A stretch of 64,000 nucleotides of DNA from Proteobacteria bacterium ST_bin14 (GCA_002083655.1 MSXR01000015.1:353-64352), one strand, 5' to 3'; counted from the first letter of the stretch, positions 44,096 to 53,332 are shown. The notes: generated by a model not told the origin, from the sequence alone. Made by a program: numbers and translations.

Positions 44096-45925
44096 CTATT
44101 CTGCGGCCAGAACACCCTGTTCTTCGGCGCGTTCCTGGGCCTGGCGGTTCCACATTTCGGCATAGAGCCCGTTTTGCCGCAGCAGCGCGGCGTGGCTGCC
44201 GCGTTCCACCACTTCGCCTGCATCCAGCACGACGATCTCGTCGGCATTGACGACGGTCGACAGCCGGTGCGCGATGACGATGGTGGTGCGGCGTTTTGAG
44301 ATCGCCTCCAGCGTATCCTGAATGTCGCTTTCGGTGCGGCTGTCGAGCGCGCTCGTCGCTTCATCCAGGATCAGAATCGGCGGGTTTTTGAGCAAGGTGC
44401 GTGCAATCGCCACGCGCTGCTTTTCGCCGCCGGACAATTTCAGCCCGCGTTCGCCGACGCGCGCGAGATAATGGCCGGGCTGGCGCGCGATGAAATCGGC
44501 GATCTGCGCGCCGCGCGCCGCTTCTTCAATCTCGGCTTGCGTTGCGCCGGCGCGACCATAGCCGATATTATAACCGATGGTGTCGTTGAACAGCACGGTA
44601 TCCTGCGGCACAATGCCAATTGCGGCGCGCAGGCTGGCCTGTGTCACCTGGGCGATATCCTGCCCGTCGATGGTGATGCGCCCGCTGGTCAGATCATAAA
44701 AACGGTACATCAGCCGGGCGAGCGTTGATTTGCCTGCGCCCGATGGCCCCACAATCGCCAGCGTGTTGCCCGCCGGAATATCGAGATCGATGCCCTTCAG
44801 AATGCGGCGTGCCGGATCATAATCAAACACGACATTTTCAAAGCGGACATGGCCGGCACCCACCACCAGATCAGGTGCGGCGGGCACGTCCTTCACTTCG
44901 GCGGGCGCATCGATCAGGTCAAACATCGCTGCCATGTCGATCACGCCTTGCCGGATCGTGCGATAAACCATGCCGAGCAGATCGAGCGGGCGGAACAATT
45001 GGGCGAGCAGCGTTGATACCAGCACGACATTGCCCGCGTTGAACTCGCCCTTGCTCCATCCCCAAACGACCAGGCCCATCCCGCCGGCCATCATCACATT
45101 GGTGATCAGCGATTGGCCGATATTGAGCCACGCCAGCGAATTCTGGTTCTTCACCGCGGCAGTGGCATAGGCGGCCATTGCGCCGTCATACCGCGTCGCC
45201 TCACGCTCTTCAGCGCCGAAATATTTGACGGTTTCGAAATTCAGCAGCGAATCGACCGCATGCGCGACAGCCCCTGTATCAAGGTCGTTCATCTGGGCGC
45301 GCAGGGCATTGCGCCAATCGGTGACGATCCGGGTGAAGACAATATACGCCGCCACCATCGCCAGCGTGCCCATCACCAGCCACAGCCCAAAATTCGTGTA
45401 GAAAATCTGCAAAACCAGCGCGAGTTCAAGCAATGTCGGCGCGATGTTGAACAGCAGGAAATACAGCATCGTATCGATGCTCTTGGTGCCGCGCTCCACT
45501 ACCTTGGTAACCGCACCGGTGCGCCGTTCGAGGTGAAAGCGCAGTGACAATTGGTGCAAGTGGCGAAATACCGTTGCGGCCAGGCGTCGCGTGGCATCCT
45601 GCCCCACCCGTTCAAACACCGCGTTGCGCAGATTGTCGAACAACACCGAACCAAAACGCGCGCCGGCATAGCCCACCACCAGCGCCAAGATCAGCGTCGT
45701 CGCACCGCGATCTCCCTTCGCCATATCATTGACGATGCCCTGCAGCGCGAAGGGGGCACCATAAACCTGAACCAGCTTTGACGCGACGACCAGCGCCAGC
45801 GCGATCACGATGCGAAAGCGCAACGCGGGCTGATCCTTTGGCCATAAATACGGCAAAAACCGCCGCAGCATTGGCCACAGCGGAGGTTCAGGACGGTCAG
45901 ACGCGGAGGACAGATCGGGCGGCAT
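44096..45925 (-). CDS. Atm1-type ABC exporter (ATPase and permease fused)
   Basis: The 609-residue half-transporter has six TM helices (about 35-320) followed by a nucleotide-binding domain with Walker A GPSGAGKST, signature LSGGEKQR, Walker B ILILDEATSALD and switch His in IAHRLST. The TM region (FALQGIVNDM, AYLVFTRIVTDWR-like segment) resembles the Atm1/HMT1 group, which exports glutathione-metal or persulfide conjugates. It is divergent from a small gene at 46019. Confidence 0.9.
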   Translation of the reverse strand: MPPDLSSASDRPEPPLWPMLRRFLPYLWPKDQPALRFRIVIALALVVASKLVQVYGAPFALQGIVNDMAKGDRGATTLILALVVGYAGARFGSVLFDNLRNAVFERVGQDATRRLAATVFRHLHQLSLRFHLERRTGAVTKVVERGTKSIDTMLYFLLFNIAPTLLELALVLQIFYTNFGLWLVMGTLAMVAAYIVFTRIVTDWRNALRAQMNDLDTGAVAHAVDSLLNFETVKYFGAEEREATRYDGAMAAYATAAVKNQNSLAWLNIGQSLITNVMMAGGMGLVVWGWSKGEFNAGNVVLVSTLLAQLFRPLDLLGMVYRTIRQGVIDMAAMFDLIDAPAEVKDVPAAPDLVVGAGHVRFENVVFDYDPARRILKGIDLDIPAGNTLAIVGPSGAGKSTLARLMYRFYDLTSGRITIDGQDIAQVTQASLRAAIGIVPQDTVLFNDTIGYNIGYGRAGATQAEIEEAARGAQIADFIARQPGHYLARVGERGLKLSGGEKQRVAIARTLLKNPPILILDEATSALDSRTESDIQDTLEAISKRRTTIVIAHRLSTVVNADEIVVLDAGEVVERGSHAALLRQNGLYAEMWNRQAQERAEEQGVLAAE

Positions 45926-46018
45926 TGGCCCCCATGTAGGGACAGTGATCGCAGAGCGAAAGCGCCTGTTGAGGAACCAGGGGGCGGGCTGGCCTGTTGA
46001 TGATCCCGAAGGGAGACG

Positions 46019-46261
46019 ATGTTGGACCCGATTTTCTACGTGCTTGCGATCATGGGTTGCGCCGATGGAAGCGATCAGTGCGCCGAAGCGCGCGTTGGGC
46101 AGCCGCGTTATGCCAGCATCCAGGCTTGTCAGGCAGCACTGCCTGCAGCACTTCAGCGAAACACTGGCCTGGCTTTTCCCGTCATTGCCGCAGCCTGCCG
46201 CCAGAACGGCGCTAAGGCGATTTCGCGTGCCGCCGCGCGGATACCCTCTTCCGCAAGCTGA
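46019..46261 (+). CDS. Small Cys-containing hypothetical protein
   Basis: An 80-residue protein beginning MLDPIFYVLAIMGCADGSDQC with three further regularly placed hydrophobic and Cys positions (IQACQAAL, VIAAACR). The FYVLAIMGC...D...C pattern recurs, from memory, in short sphingomonad proteins of unknown function. GGGAGA lies immediately before the ATG; TTG at 46022 is an alternative start with better spacing. It converges with crtB with a four-base gap. Confidence 0.6.
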   Translation: MLDPIFYVLAIMGCADGSDQCAEARVGQPRYASIQACQAALPAALQRNTGLAFPVIAAACRQNGAKAISRAAARIPSSAS

Positions 46262-46265
46262 TCAA

Positions 46266-47225
46266 TCAGGCGCTGCGGGGCCTGATCCACAGCGATGGAT
46301 CGCGCGCGGTGGCGGGATAAAGCTGACATCGCCGGGCCGCCTCGCTCCGGGCGCGGATGATCCAGCCGATCTTTTCCAGTCCCGATGTTGTGACGCGCCC
46401 ATCCCAGGCGCTTTCGCCGCGCCGCGCCACTTCCCGGCCAATGCCGCCATAGATACCGGCTGCGGCCAGCACCGCCCAGGCTGAGCGGAAGGGGAGCGCG
46501 GGGGTGCCGTATCGGGCGCTTTGCTCATACGCCGCGGCCAGATCACCCAGCCGCTGGCCCAGCTTTGCCAGCGCTGGCCGGTGCGCTGGTGCCATCAGCG
46601 CGGCGACCGGAATGCCCATTTCGTCGAGCCATGCGGTTGGCAGATAGCAGCGCCCAACACTGGCATCCTCCCCCACGTCGCGTGCGATATTGGCGAGCTG
46701 AAATGCCAGCCCCAAATCGCAGGCGCGGTCCAGCGTCGCGTCATCATCGGGCGACACGCCCATCACCACCGCCATCATACAGCCGACAACGCCTGCGACA
46801 TGATAGCAATATCGCATCAGATCGTCCTCGGTCTGCGGTCGCCAGTCAGCCGCGTCAAGCGCGAACCCGGCGATATGATCGCGGGTGAAACGGTGCGGCA
46901 GCCCGGTTTCGGCGGCAACGATGCGCAAGGCGTCAAACGCCGGATCGCCCACCCATTGCCCGGCAAGCGCCATGTCCGTCTGCGCGGTGAGCAGTGCCAG
47001 ACGGCTTTGCGCATCGTCGATCACCGTCATGCCGTGACCATGATCCTGCCCGTCCGCCAGATCGTCGCACGCCCGGCACCACGCATAGAGCAGCCAGGCC
47101 CGTTCACGCATCGCAGGCGCAAATAATCGACTGGCGGCGGCAAAGCTTTTTGATCCGCGCGCGATTGATTCCTGCGCCGTCGCGACGATGGCCGCGCGCG
47201 AGGGGCGGGCGAGGGTGGCGGACAA
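46266..47225 (-). CDS. crtB: Phytoene synthase
   Basis: CrtB condenses two geranylgeranyl diphosphates to phytoene. The 319-residue protein has the two Asp-rich motifs of trans-isoprenyl synthases: DDLAD in LLYAWCRACDDLADG and DVGED in QLANIARDVGED, and the start SFAAASRLFAPAMRERAW. Squalene synthase is less likely given the crtI and crtY neighbours. It is separated from the other crt genes by a palindromic element, so it may have its own promoter or weaker expression. Confidence 0.94.
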   Translation of the reverse strand: MSATLARPSRAAIVATAQESIARGSKSFAAASRLFAPAMRERAWLLYAWCRACDDLADGQDHGHGMTVIDDAQSRLALLTAQTDMALAGQWVGDPAFDALRIVAAETGLPHRFTRDHIAGFALDAADWRPQTEDDLMRYCYHVAGVVGCMMAVVMGVSPDDDATLDRACDLGLAFQLANIARDVGEDASVGRCYLPTAWLDEMGIPVAALMAPAHRPALAKLGQRLGDLAAAYEQSARYGTPALPFRSAWAVLAAAGIYGGIGREVARRGESAWDGRVTTSGLEKIGWIIRARSEAARRCQLYPATARDPSLWIRPRSA

Positions 47226-47244
47226 GGTTTTAGCCCCAAAATAC

Positions 47245-47321
47245 CCGTTCGTGTCGAGCGAAGTCGAGACACCCTGCGCAGCGCTTGGGGCATGTCCCTC
47301 GACTTCGCTCGGGACGAACGG
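47245..47321 (-). repeat. Dispersed palindromic (REP-like) element
   Basis: The arms CCGTTCGTGTCGAGCGAAGT (from 47245) and ACTTCGCTCGGGACGAACGG (to 47321) are near-perfect inverted repeats around a loop containing CTGCGCAGCGC. It would form a strong RNA hairpin between the LOG gene and crtB. A related, interrupted copy is at 18147-18278. Confidence 0.85.
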
Positions 47322-47336
47322 TGGATTGTGGGCAGG

Positions 47337-47918
47337 TCACAGATCCTTGCTGCCGATCTGTGCGATTGTCGTTGCGGGCACATGCGCGGCCATTTGCGCC
47401 AGCAGCCCGTCCAGCGTTGGATCAACGATCATCAGCCCTTGATGCTGGGGCCGGATAAAGCCGACCTCTCCCATCTTGGCGGCAAACGCGACCAGCCCGT
47501 CATAAAAACCGGCAACGTTCAGCACACCAACCGGTTTTGCGTGATAGCCAAGCTGGGCCCAGCTGAGCGCTTCCCATAATTCGTCCATGGTGCCAGTGCC
47601 GCCGGGCAGGGTGACAAAGCCGTCGGACAAATCGGTAAACGCCTGTTTGCGTTCATGCATCGTGCGGCACACATGAAGTTCGGTCAGCCCCAGATGCGCA
47701 ACTTCAGCGTCGACCAGGGCCTGTGGGATAATGCCGATTACCTCGCCGCCCGCTGCCAGCGCCGAATCGGCAATCGCGCCCATCAGGCCCAGCCTGCCTC
47801 CGCCATAGACAACGCCGATTCCGCGCTGCGCCAGCCCGCTGCCAACCGCGCGCGCTGATTCGATATAAATGGGGTCACTGGGTGTTGCCGAACCGCAATA
47901 AACGGCGAGTCGCTTCAT
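47337..47918 (-). CDS. LOG family protein (TIGR00730, nucleotide 5'-monophosphate phosphoribohydrolase)
   Basis: The 193-residue Rossmann-fold protein has the signature PGGTGTMDELWEAL and the AVYCGSATPSDP N-terminus with GGGRLGLMGAIAD. LOG enzymes remove the ribose phosphate from cytokinin or purine nucleotide monophosphates. Its ATG overlaps the stop of the preceding gene (ATGA). The location inside the crtY-crtI-...-crtB series puts it in the carotenoid transcript. Confidence 0.92.
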   Translation of the reverse strand: MKRLAVYCGSATPSDPIYIESARAVGSGLAQRGIGVVYGGGRLGLMGAIADSALAAGGEVIGIIPQALVDAEVAHLGLTELHVCRTMHERKQAFTDLSDGFVTLPGGTGTMDELWEALSWAQLGYHAKPVGVLNVAGFYDGLVAFAAKMGEVGFIRPQHQGLMIVDPTLDGLLAQMAAHVPATTIAQIGSKDL

Positions 47919-48322
47919 TGCTGCGGAGTCGAGCAGGCTTTCGCCATCGCGCTGGCCAATACCGTGCCGGGAACAACGGCATCATAAGCAGGGGTGGGGT
48001 ATGCATAGGAACGCGTTTCCACACCCACGGCATCATATTCGGTATAAGATAGTGTCTTGGAAATTTCATCCTGGCATTTGAACAATATCAAGCGCTTGAT
48101 ATCCTTTGCCGGGCCTGCGCTGACCGCAGCATATTGGGTTTTAATCACTGCACGTCGCACCGTTTGGCCATCATCATCGCGTTCATCGCGCAGGCTTTCA
48201 GTATCCACATACCAAACCGCGCCTTGCTTTCCTTCCGATACAAAGGCCCAGTTATTGCCCGTGCTCATCATCATGAAAGCCATGCCTAGCTGCATCAAGC
48301 CGGCGGCAGAAACGATACTCAT
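47915..48322 (-). CDS. Exported protein, surface-adhesin-E-like
   Basis: A 135-residue protein with an N-terminal hydrophobic leader (SAAGLMQLGMAFMMM) and a mature domain with WAFVSEGKQGAVWYVDTESLRD and two cysteines (KCQDE, KACST). The pattern of an N-terminal Trp, a VDTESL strand and C-terminal Cys is like the Adhesin_E family, but this is tentative. It overlaps the crtI stop (TAATGA) and the LOG start, so the three are translationally coupled. Confidence 0.65.
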   Translation of the reverse strand: MSIVSAAGLMQLGMAFMMMSTGNNWAFVSEGKQGAVWYVDTESLRDERDDDGQTVRRAVIKTQYAAVSAGPAKDIKRLILFKCQDEISKTLSYTEYDAVGVETRSYAYPTPAYDAVVPGTVLASAMAKACSTPQQ

Positions 48323-49803
48323 TATAGCGCCTCCTCCAACATCAGACTTGCGGTCGCCCTTGCGCTGCCAACAACGCCAGGAATTCCCGCACCGGGATGT
48401 GTACCTGCACCAACAAAGTAAAGATTCGGAATATTGTCATCGCGATTGTGCACACGAAAGAAAGCGCTTTGCAACAGGATCGGTTCCAAGCTGAAGGCGC
48501 TTCCCAGATGGGCGTTGAGATCTGCGGAAAAATCGCTGGGCGCGTAATGGAATTTGGTGACCACGCGGTCGTGAATATCAGGAATGTTCAGCCGCTTGCC
48601 AATTTCATCCAGCATGCGCTTTTCTAGGATCGGGCCCACTTCATCCCAGTTGACCGGAAATTTCCCCCGGTGCGGCACGGGCGCCAGCGCGTAAAAGGTC
48701 GAATGCCCCTCTGGCGCCATTGACGGATCGGTGATGCTGGGGTGGTGCAGATAGAGCGAGAAATCCTCCGGCAGCACGCCGTGATCATAAATATCGGATA
48801 ACAGACCCTTATACCGCGGGCCGAACAGAATCATGTGATGCGGGATATGGGGAAAATGCCCCTTCAGCCCGAAATGCACGACGAATAGCGACGGCGAATA
48901 CCGCTTTCGCTCCAGCCGCTTTTTGGTGCGCTGGGCACTGCGCGACGTTTTCAGCAGGTCGCGGTAGCTGTGCATCACATCGGCATTGCTGGCGACGGCA
49001 TCGGCATCACCGTGCCAACCGCTCTGCGTTGTTACCCCGGTGGCGCGGTCGCCCAGCGTATCGATGCTGGCAACGGGATCATTCAGCCGCAGCACGCCGC
49101 CAATCCGTTCAAATTGGGTGACGAGCCCCTCAATCAGCTTGTTGGTGCCGCCCATCGCGAACCACACCCCGCCATCCTTTTCCAGCTTGTGGATCAGCGT
49201 GTAAATCGCGCTGGTCGTCATCGGATTGCCGCCCACCAGCAGCGTGTGAAACGACAGCGCCTCGCGCAATTTGGGGTTTTTGACAAAGCTGGAAACGACC
49301 GAATACACGCTGCGCCAGGCCTGAAATTTCATTAGGCTGGGCGCGGCCTTAATCATCGATGCAAAATCGAGGAACGCGACATGGCCAAGCTTTAGATAGC
49401 CTTCCTTGTACACCCCGGCGGAATATTCGAGGAACCGGCCATAGCCGTCGACATCTTCGGGATCGAGCTTGGCAATCTCGGCTGCCAGTTGCACATCATC
49501 ATTCGAATAATCAAAATTGGTGCCGTCGGGCCAGTTTAGCCGGTAAAATGGCATCACCGGCACCAGCGTGACATCCTTTGCCATGTCATGGCCTGACAGG
49601 GCCCACAGTTCGCGCAGGCAATCAGGATCGGTGATGACGGTGGGGCCTGCATCAAAAACAAACCCGTCTTTTTCCCAGAAATAGGCACGGCCGCCCGGCT
49701 TGTCGCGTGCTTCGACGATCGTTGTCTGGATGCCGGCCGATTGCAGGCGGATGGCCAGCGCCAAACCGCCAAACCCTGCACCAATGACGATGGCCGATTT
49801 CAT
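48322..49803 (-). CDS. crtI: Phytoene desaturase
   Basis: CrtI carries out the four-step desaturation of phytoene to lycopene. The 493-residue FAD enzyme begins KSAIVIGAGFGGLALAIRL, continues EARDKPGGRAYFW and FDAGPTVITDP, and ends with GAGTHPGAGIPGV, the bacterial CrtI C-terminal signature. ATG at 49803 is used; a longer reading from 49857 overlaps crtY. It is 13 bp downstream of crtY. Confidence 0.96.
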   Translation of the reverse strand: MKSAIVIGAGFGGLALAIRLQSAGIQTTIVEARDKPGGRAYFWEKDGFVFDAGPTVITDPDCLRELWALSGHDMAKDVTLVPVMPFYRLNWPDGTNFDYSNDDVQLAAEIAKLDPEDVDGYGRFLEYSAGVYKEGYLKLGHVAFLDFASMIKAAPSLMKFQAWRSVYSVVSSFVKNPKLREALSFHTLLVGGNPMTTSAIYTLIHKLEKDGGVWFAMGGTNKLIEGLVTQFERIGGVLRLNDPVASIDTLGDRATGVTTQSGWHGDADAVASNADVMHSYRDLLKTSRSAQRTKKRLERKRYSPSLFVVHFGLKGHFPHIPHHMILFGPRYKGLLSDIYDHGVLPEDFSLYLHHPSITDPSMAPEGHSTFYALAPVPHRGKFPVNWDEVGPILEKRMLDEIGKRLNIPDIHDRVVTKFHYAPSDFSADLNAHLGSAFSLEPILLQSAFFRVHNRDDNIPNLYFVGAGTHPGAGIPGVVGSARATASLMLEEAL

Positions 49804-49816
49804 GCGCGGGCTAATT

Positions 49817-51004
49817 TCATGCAGGTTTGCTCCTGAGCGCCTTGATGGCATTCGCAATCGTCACCGGTGGTTTGCCGGTAAGGATCCGCGCCTGATCAAC
49901 CAACGTGGTCTGCCCGGCATAAAACCGCCCGATCAGCCCGGGATTGAGCCGGTAGAATCGTTCAAGGATGCGATATCGTTCATCGGGTGGCCCCGCGCGA
50001 TAGAGCATTTTGTCCAGCATACGGTAAAACACCCGCTTGCGCCACGTTGTCGCTGCAAAGCCGTGCATCAATTCGTGCAGGCCCTGGCCTGACAGATCGT
50101 GCGCCCGCGCGATCAACGCGGCAGTGCGCACCGCATCGGGCAGCGAATAGCCAGTCGTGGGGTGGAACAGCCCGGCGCGCATGCCCGCCTTGGCGACATT
50201 ATTGCCGCCCGATCGCCAATATTCTTCAAAATCTCCGCCGAGCGCGACGGGCAGCGCGCCGCTTTCCTCGCGCAGTACTTCACCGATGTGCCACCCTTTG
50301 GCCAGCGCATAGGCATCGACGCGGTCGCCAATGGGGTCGGCATTGCTGCCGCCCGGCTGAGGTCGATACAGATCGGGCGTGTCGCTGTAATAGGTATCCT
50401 CAACAAACAGCCGCGTGGCGGAAAAGGGCAGCGAATAGACAAACCGATAGCCGTCAATCTGTTCGACCGTGGCGTCCATCACGATGGGACGTTGCAGGTC
50501 GTGCGGTTCGGTTAGCGCATATTCGCGACCGACAAATTTCTGCCAGCCCAGATCGAGCTTTGATAGATCACCGGCGCCGCGTGCATCGATGACGCCGCCC
50601 GCCTCCACCCGGTCGCCATCTGCAAATACCACCGCCTTGGCGCTGGCGCCCAGCACCTTGCGCCCCAGCATCAACGCGCCTTCGGGCAGGGCGGCGCGCA
50701 CCAATGCGTCAAGCCGTTCGGATTCGATCGAGTAATAGCTCGCCTTGATGGCGCGGCCATGCGCGGGAAAGCGGATATCGTATGACGTCCAGCCATAGCA
50801 AACCAGCGGTGCCACGATCCAGCGATCAGCGTCGGCAATGTCACTGGCAAAGAACGACCAGAGGTGATTCCCACCAATCGACTGCGATCCTTCGATCAAC
50901 CGGATATCAAGATCGGGGCGCTTTTTGCGGAGTGCGAGCGTGATCAGTCCGCCGGCAAGCCCCCCACCGACGACAGCGAGATCGCACGTGATCGTCGTAG
51001 CCAT
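49817..51004 (-). CDS. crtY: Lycopene beta-cyclase
   Basis: CrtY cyclises lycopene to beta-carotene. The 395-residue protein has the N-terminal dinucleotide fold VVGGGLAGGLITLAL and the GGNHLWSFF segment typical of CrtY, plus the FVEDTYYSD motif. ATG at 51004 begins MATTITCDL; the reading from 51106 is too long. It is the first gene of crtY-crtI-hyp-LOG-(crtB) and is divergent from the hydroxylase-like gene at 51127, with the promoters in a spacer of about 120 bp. Confidence 0.95.
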   Translation of the reverse strand: MATTITCDLAVVGGGLAGGLITLALRKKRPDLDIRLIEGSQSIGGNHLWSFFASDIADADRWIVAPLVCYGWTSYDIRFPAHGRAIKASYYSIESERLDALVRAALPEGALMLGRKVLGASAKAVVFADGDRVEAGGVIDARGAGDLSKLDLGWQKFVGREYALTEPHDLQRPIVMDATVEQIDGYRFVYSLPFSATRLFVEDTYYSDTPDLYRPQPGGSNADPIGDRVDAYALAKGWHIGEVLREESGALPVALGGDFEEYWRSGGNNVAKAGMRAGLFHPTTGYSLPDAVRTAALIARAHDLSGQGLHELMHGFAATTWRKRVFYRMLDKMLYRAGPPDERYRILERFYRLNPGLIGRFYAGQTTLVDQARILTGKPPVTIANAIKALRSKPA

Positions 51005-51126
51005 AGGATCGCCTAACCGATTTTTGCGCCTGCGCGAAACCCCGTGCGTGATTTTTGCTACCGCGCCCGCAAAGACGGGACCAAAGTCCAGTTTCGCGAT
51101 CCGCACGAATCGGCTAAGCGACCCGC

Positions 51127-51879
51127 ATGGATATTGCCGTTTCTGCCGGTCTCGCGCTTGTTTATTCCGCCTTTGCGATGACGCTGATCGTCGGCATCCG
51201 CTATCTGATCGTCAGCGGCGCCTTTGCCTGGGCAACGCGGTTGCTGTATCCGGGGCTCTACAAGGGGCTTGATCGGCAAATCCGCCGCGAAATTGGCTGG
51301 AGCCTGGCGAGCGCTGCAATTTACGGCGTTCCGGCCGGGATCTTGGCCTGGGGCTGGGAAAATCGCGGCTGGACGCAGGTGTATAACGATATCAGCGCCT
51401 ATCCGCTGTGGTATTGGCCGTTATCGGTGTTTATCTATCTGTTTGCCCACGATACTTGGTTTTATTGGACGCATCGCTGGATGCACCGGCCAAAGCCGTT
51501 CAAACTGGCGCATGCCGTCCACCACGCCAGTCGCCCGCCCACGGCCTGGGCGGCAATGGCGTTCCATCCGATTGAGGCGATTACCGGTGCTGTCGTGATC
51601 CCGCTTCTTGTCCTCGCGATTCCGATCCATTTGGGCGCGCTTGGGTTGGTTCTGACGGTGATGACGGTTATGGGGGTAACCAATCATATGGGCTGGGAGG
51701 TTTTCCCGCGGTTCATCTGGGGGGGGGTATTGGGGACTTGGCTGATCACAGCGAGTCATCATCAGCGGCATCACTCTGAATACAGGTGGAACTATGGGCT
51801 TTACTTCCGGTTTTGGGACCATGTTTGCGGCACCGACCGGGGCATTGGCGGTTTTGCCGGGCGGGCGGGCAGCGACTAA
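51127..51879 (+). CDS. Sterol-desaturase-fold hydroxylase, candidate carotenoid hydroxylase
   Basis: The 250-residue membrane protein has about four to five TM helices and His clusters HDTWFYWTHRWMH, HAVHHAS and HHQRHH, typical of di-iron fatty-acid-hydroxylase superfamily members. It is longer than, and not obviously alignable to, classical CrtZ (about 170 residues). Its position divergent to crtY and next to DUF2141 suggests it modifies beta-carotene rings, but lipids or sterols cannot be excluded. It overlaps the next gene by about 86 bases. Confidence 0.82.
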   Translation: MDIAVSAGLALVYSAFAMTLIVGIRYLIVSGAFAWATRLLYPGLYKGLDRQIRREIGWSLASAAIYGVPAGILAWGWENRGWTQVYNDISAYPLWYWPLSVFIYLFAHDTWFYWTHRWMHRPKPFKLAHAVHHASRPPTAWAAMAFHPIEAITGAVVIPLLVLAIPIHLGALGLVLTVMTVMGVTNHMGWEVFPRFIWGGVLGTWLITASHHQRHHSEYRWNYGLYFRFWDHVCGTDRGIGGFAGRAGSD

Positions 51880-52321
51880 CCAACATCGTTGGCTCGGCCA
51901 GCGGCTGGCCGCAGCGCTGATTCTGGTCGCGTTCTTGCCGGGCGCGGCACCGACATCGACCCTTGACGTTGCGATCGACAAATTACGCTCTGACCGTGGT
52001 CTGCTCCGCATTTGCCTGACCGCCGACCCAACCAATTTCCCCGGTTGCATTGATGATGCCAATGCGGTGACGCGGACGGTGCCGGCGTCTGTCCGTGCCA
52101 TTCATTTCGACGGGCTTCCCTATGGCCGCTATGCCGTGGCGGTGATTCATGATGCCAATTCGAATAACAAGCTGGATACGTTGCTTGGCATTCCGAGAGA
52201 GGGATTTGGCTTTTCGCGCAACCCCGTGATCGGTTTTGGTGCCCCGCGGTTTGCCGCTGCCCGCTTTGAAATCGGGGAGACGCCGCACCTGCAGGAGATT
52301 CGGATGCGTTACCTTCTCTAA
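51794..52321 (+). CDS. DUF2141 domain exported protein
   Basis: The conserved region of DUF2141 is clear in the second half: RAIHFDGLPYGRYAVAVIHDANSNNKLDT followed by GIPREGFGFSRNP. The N-terminal part contains a hydrophobic stretch (LAAALILVAFLPGA) that should serve as a signal sequence. The start is uncertain because the ATG at 51794 lies inside the end of the hydroxylase-like gene; ATG at 51821 is an alternative. Function is unknown; the family is often close to carotenoid or sterol-desaturase genes. Confidence 0.8.
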   Translation: MGFTSGFGTMFAAPTGALAVLPGGRAATNQHRWLGQRLAAALILVAFLPGAAPTSTLDVAIDKLRSDRGLLRICLTADPTNFPGCIDDANAVTRTVPASVRAIHFDGLPYGRYAVAVIHDANSNNKLDTLLGIPREGFGFSRNPVIGFGAPRFAAARFEIGETPHLQEIRMRYLL

Positions 52322-52409
52322 ACGGGGCAGTTTCGTCCAAACCGGGATATAACCGTCTTGCGCTGCGTTTATTCGTGGATAGGCATTAACCATCTTCCCG
52401 GAGTGCACC

Positions 52410-53285
52410 ATGACGCAGATTTTGCGCCTTTCCTTGTTGGCCACCCTGTCGCTTGGCATCGCTGGGCCTGCCCTTGCCCAGGAAGCGGACCCGCGTCGCG
52501 CGCCCCGGATAGAAGTGGATGCGGCGGCCCTGGATCGCGACACAATTACCATCGGCGGGGGCGTTGGGTTTGTTCCCAGTTACGAAGGGTCCAATGACTA
52601 TGTCGTCATCCCCGTGGGGGCGGTTCGCGGCAAGGTGAAGGGCTTCTACTTTGAAACCCGCGGATTGCAATTGTCGGTGGATGCCGTGCGTGATCACAAC
52701 CCGTCGGGCATCAACATCTTGTTTGGCCCGGTGGTTAGCATCAATTTTAATCGCACCAACCGTATCGTTGACCCGCAGGTACGTGCGCTGGGTGAGCGCA
52801 GGACAGCGATTGAGGTTGGCGGCTATGCCGGCATCAGCAAAACCGGGGTGATTACCAGCGCATATGATTCGCTGTCGGTGCGCGTCAGCTATGTTCGCGA
52901 TATCACGGGGGTGCATGACAGTTACGTCCTTACCCCGATGATCGAATATGGCACCCCGCTGAACCGGCGGACCTATGTCGGCTTTGCGGCATCGGCGGCA
53001 ATTGCGGGGGATGGATATGCGCAAAACTATTTTGCCGTGGATGCCGCCGGGTCAATTGCCAGCGGCCTGCCCGTCTTTGCCCGGCCAAGGGGCGGCCTGA
53101 AAAACTATAGCGGCACATTTTTGGGCAATTACGCGCTGTCGGGCGATCTGAAACAAGGGCTGCAGCTGTTCACGGTGCTGTCCTATGCCCGGTTGCAGGG
53201 CGATTTTGCGCGCTCGCCAATCACCAGCATCGCCGGCAGCGCCGATCAATTCTATGGCGCGGTTGGCATCGGCTATACATTCTGA
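52410..53285 (+). CDS. MipA/OmpV family outer-membrane protein
   Basis: The 291-residue protein has a signal peptide (ends PALAQ), an acidic N-terminal linker and a predicted beta-barrel of alternating strands ending in an aromatic C-terminal residue (GYTF), as expected for outer-membrane insertion. The segment TIGGGVGFVPSYEGSNDYVVIPV is a MipA/OmpV hallmark. MipA in E. coli scaffolds murein enzymes; most homologues are uncharacterised. Start ATG at 52410 has CCGGAG upstream. Confidence 0.9.
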   Translation: MTQILRLSLLATLSLGIAGPALAQEADPRRAPRIEVDAAALDRDTITIGGGVGFVPSYEGSNDYVVIPVGAVRGKVKGFYFETRGLQLSVDAVRDHNPSGINILFGPVVSINFNRTNRIVDPQVRALGERRTAIEVGGYAGISKTGVITSAYDSLSVRVSYVRDITGVHDSYVLTPMIEYGTPLNRRTYVGFAASAAIAGDGYAQNYFAVDAAGSIASGLPVFARPRGGLKNYSGTFLGNYALSGDLKQGLQLFTVLSYARLQGDFARSPITSIAGSADQFYGAVGIGYTF

Positions 53286-53332
53286 TCGCCTGATTGTACC
53301 AAGGCATATCCCCGGGGGGCCGCTGAAGGGTT

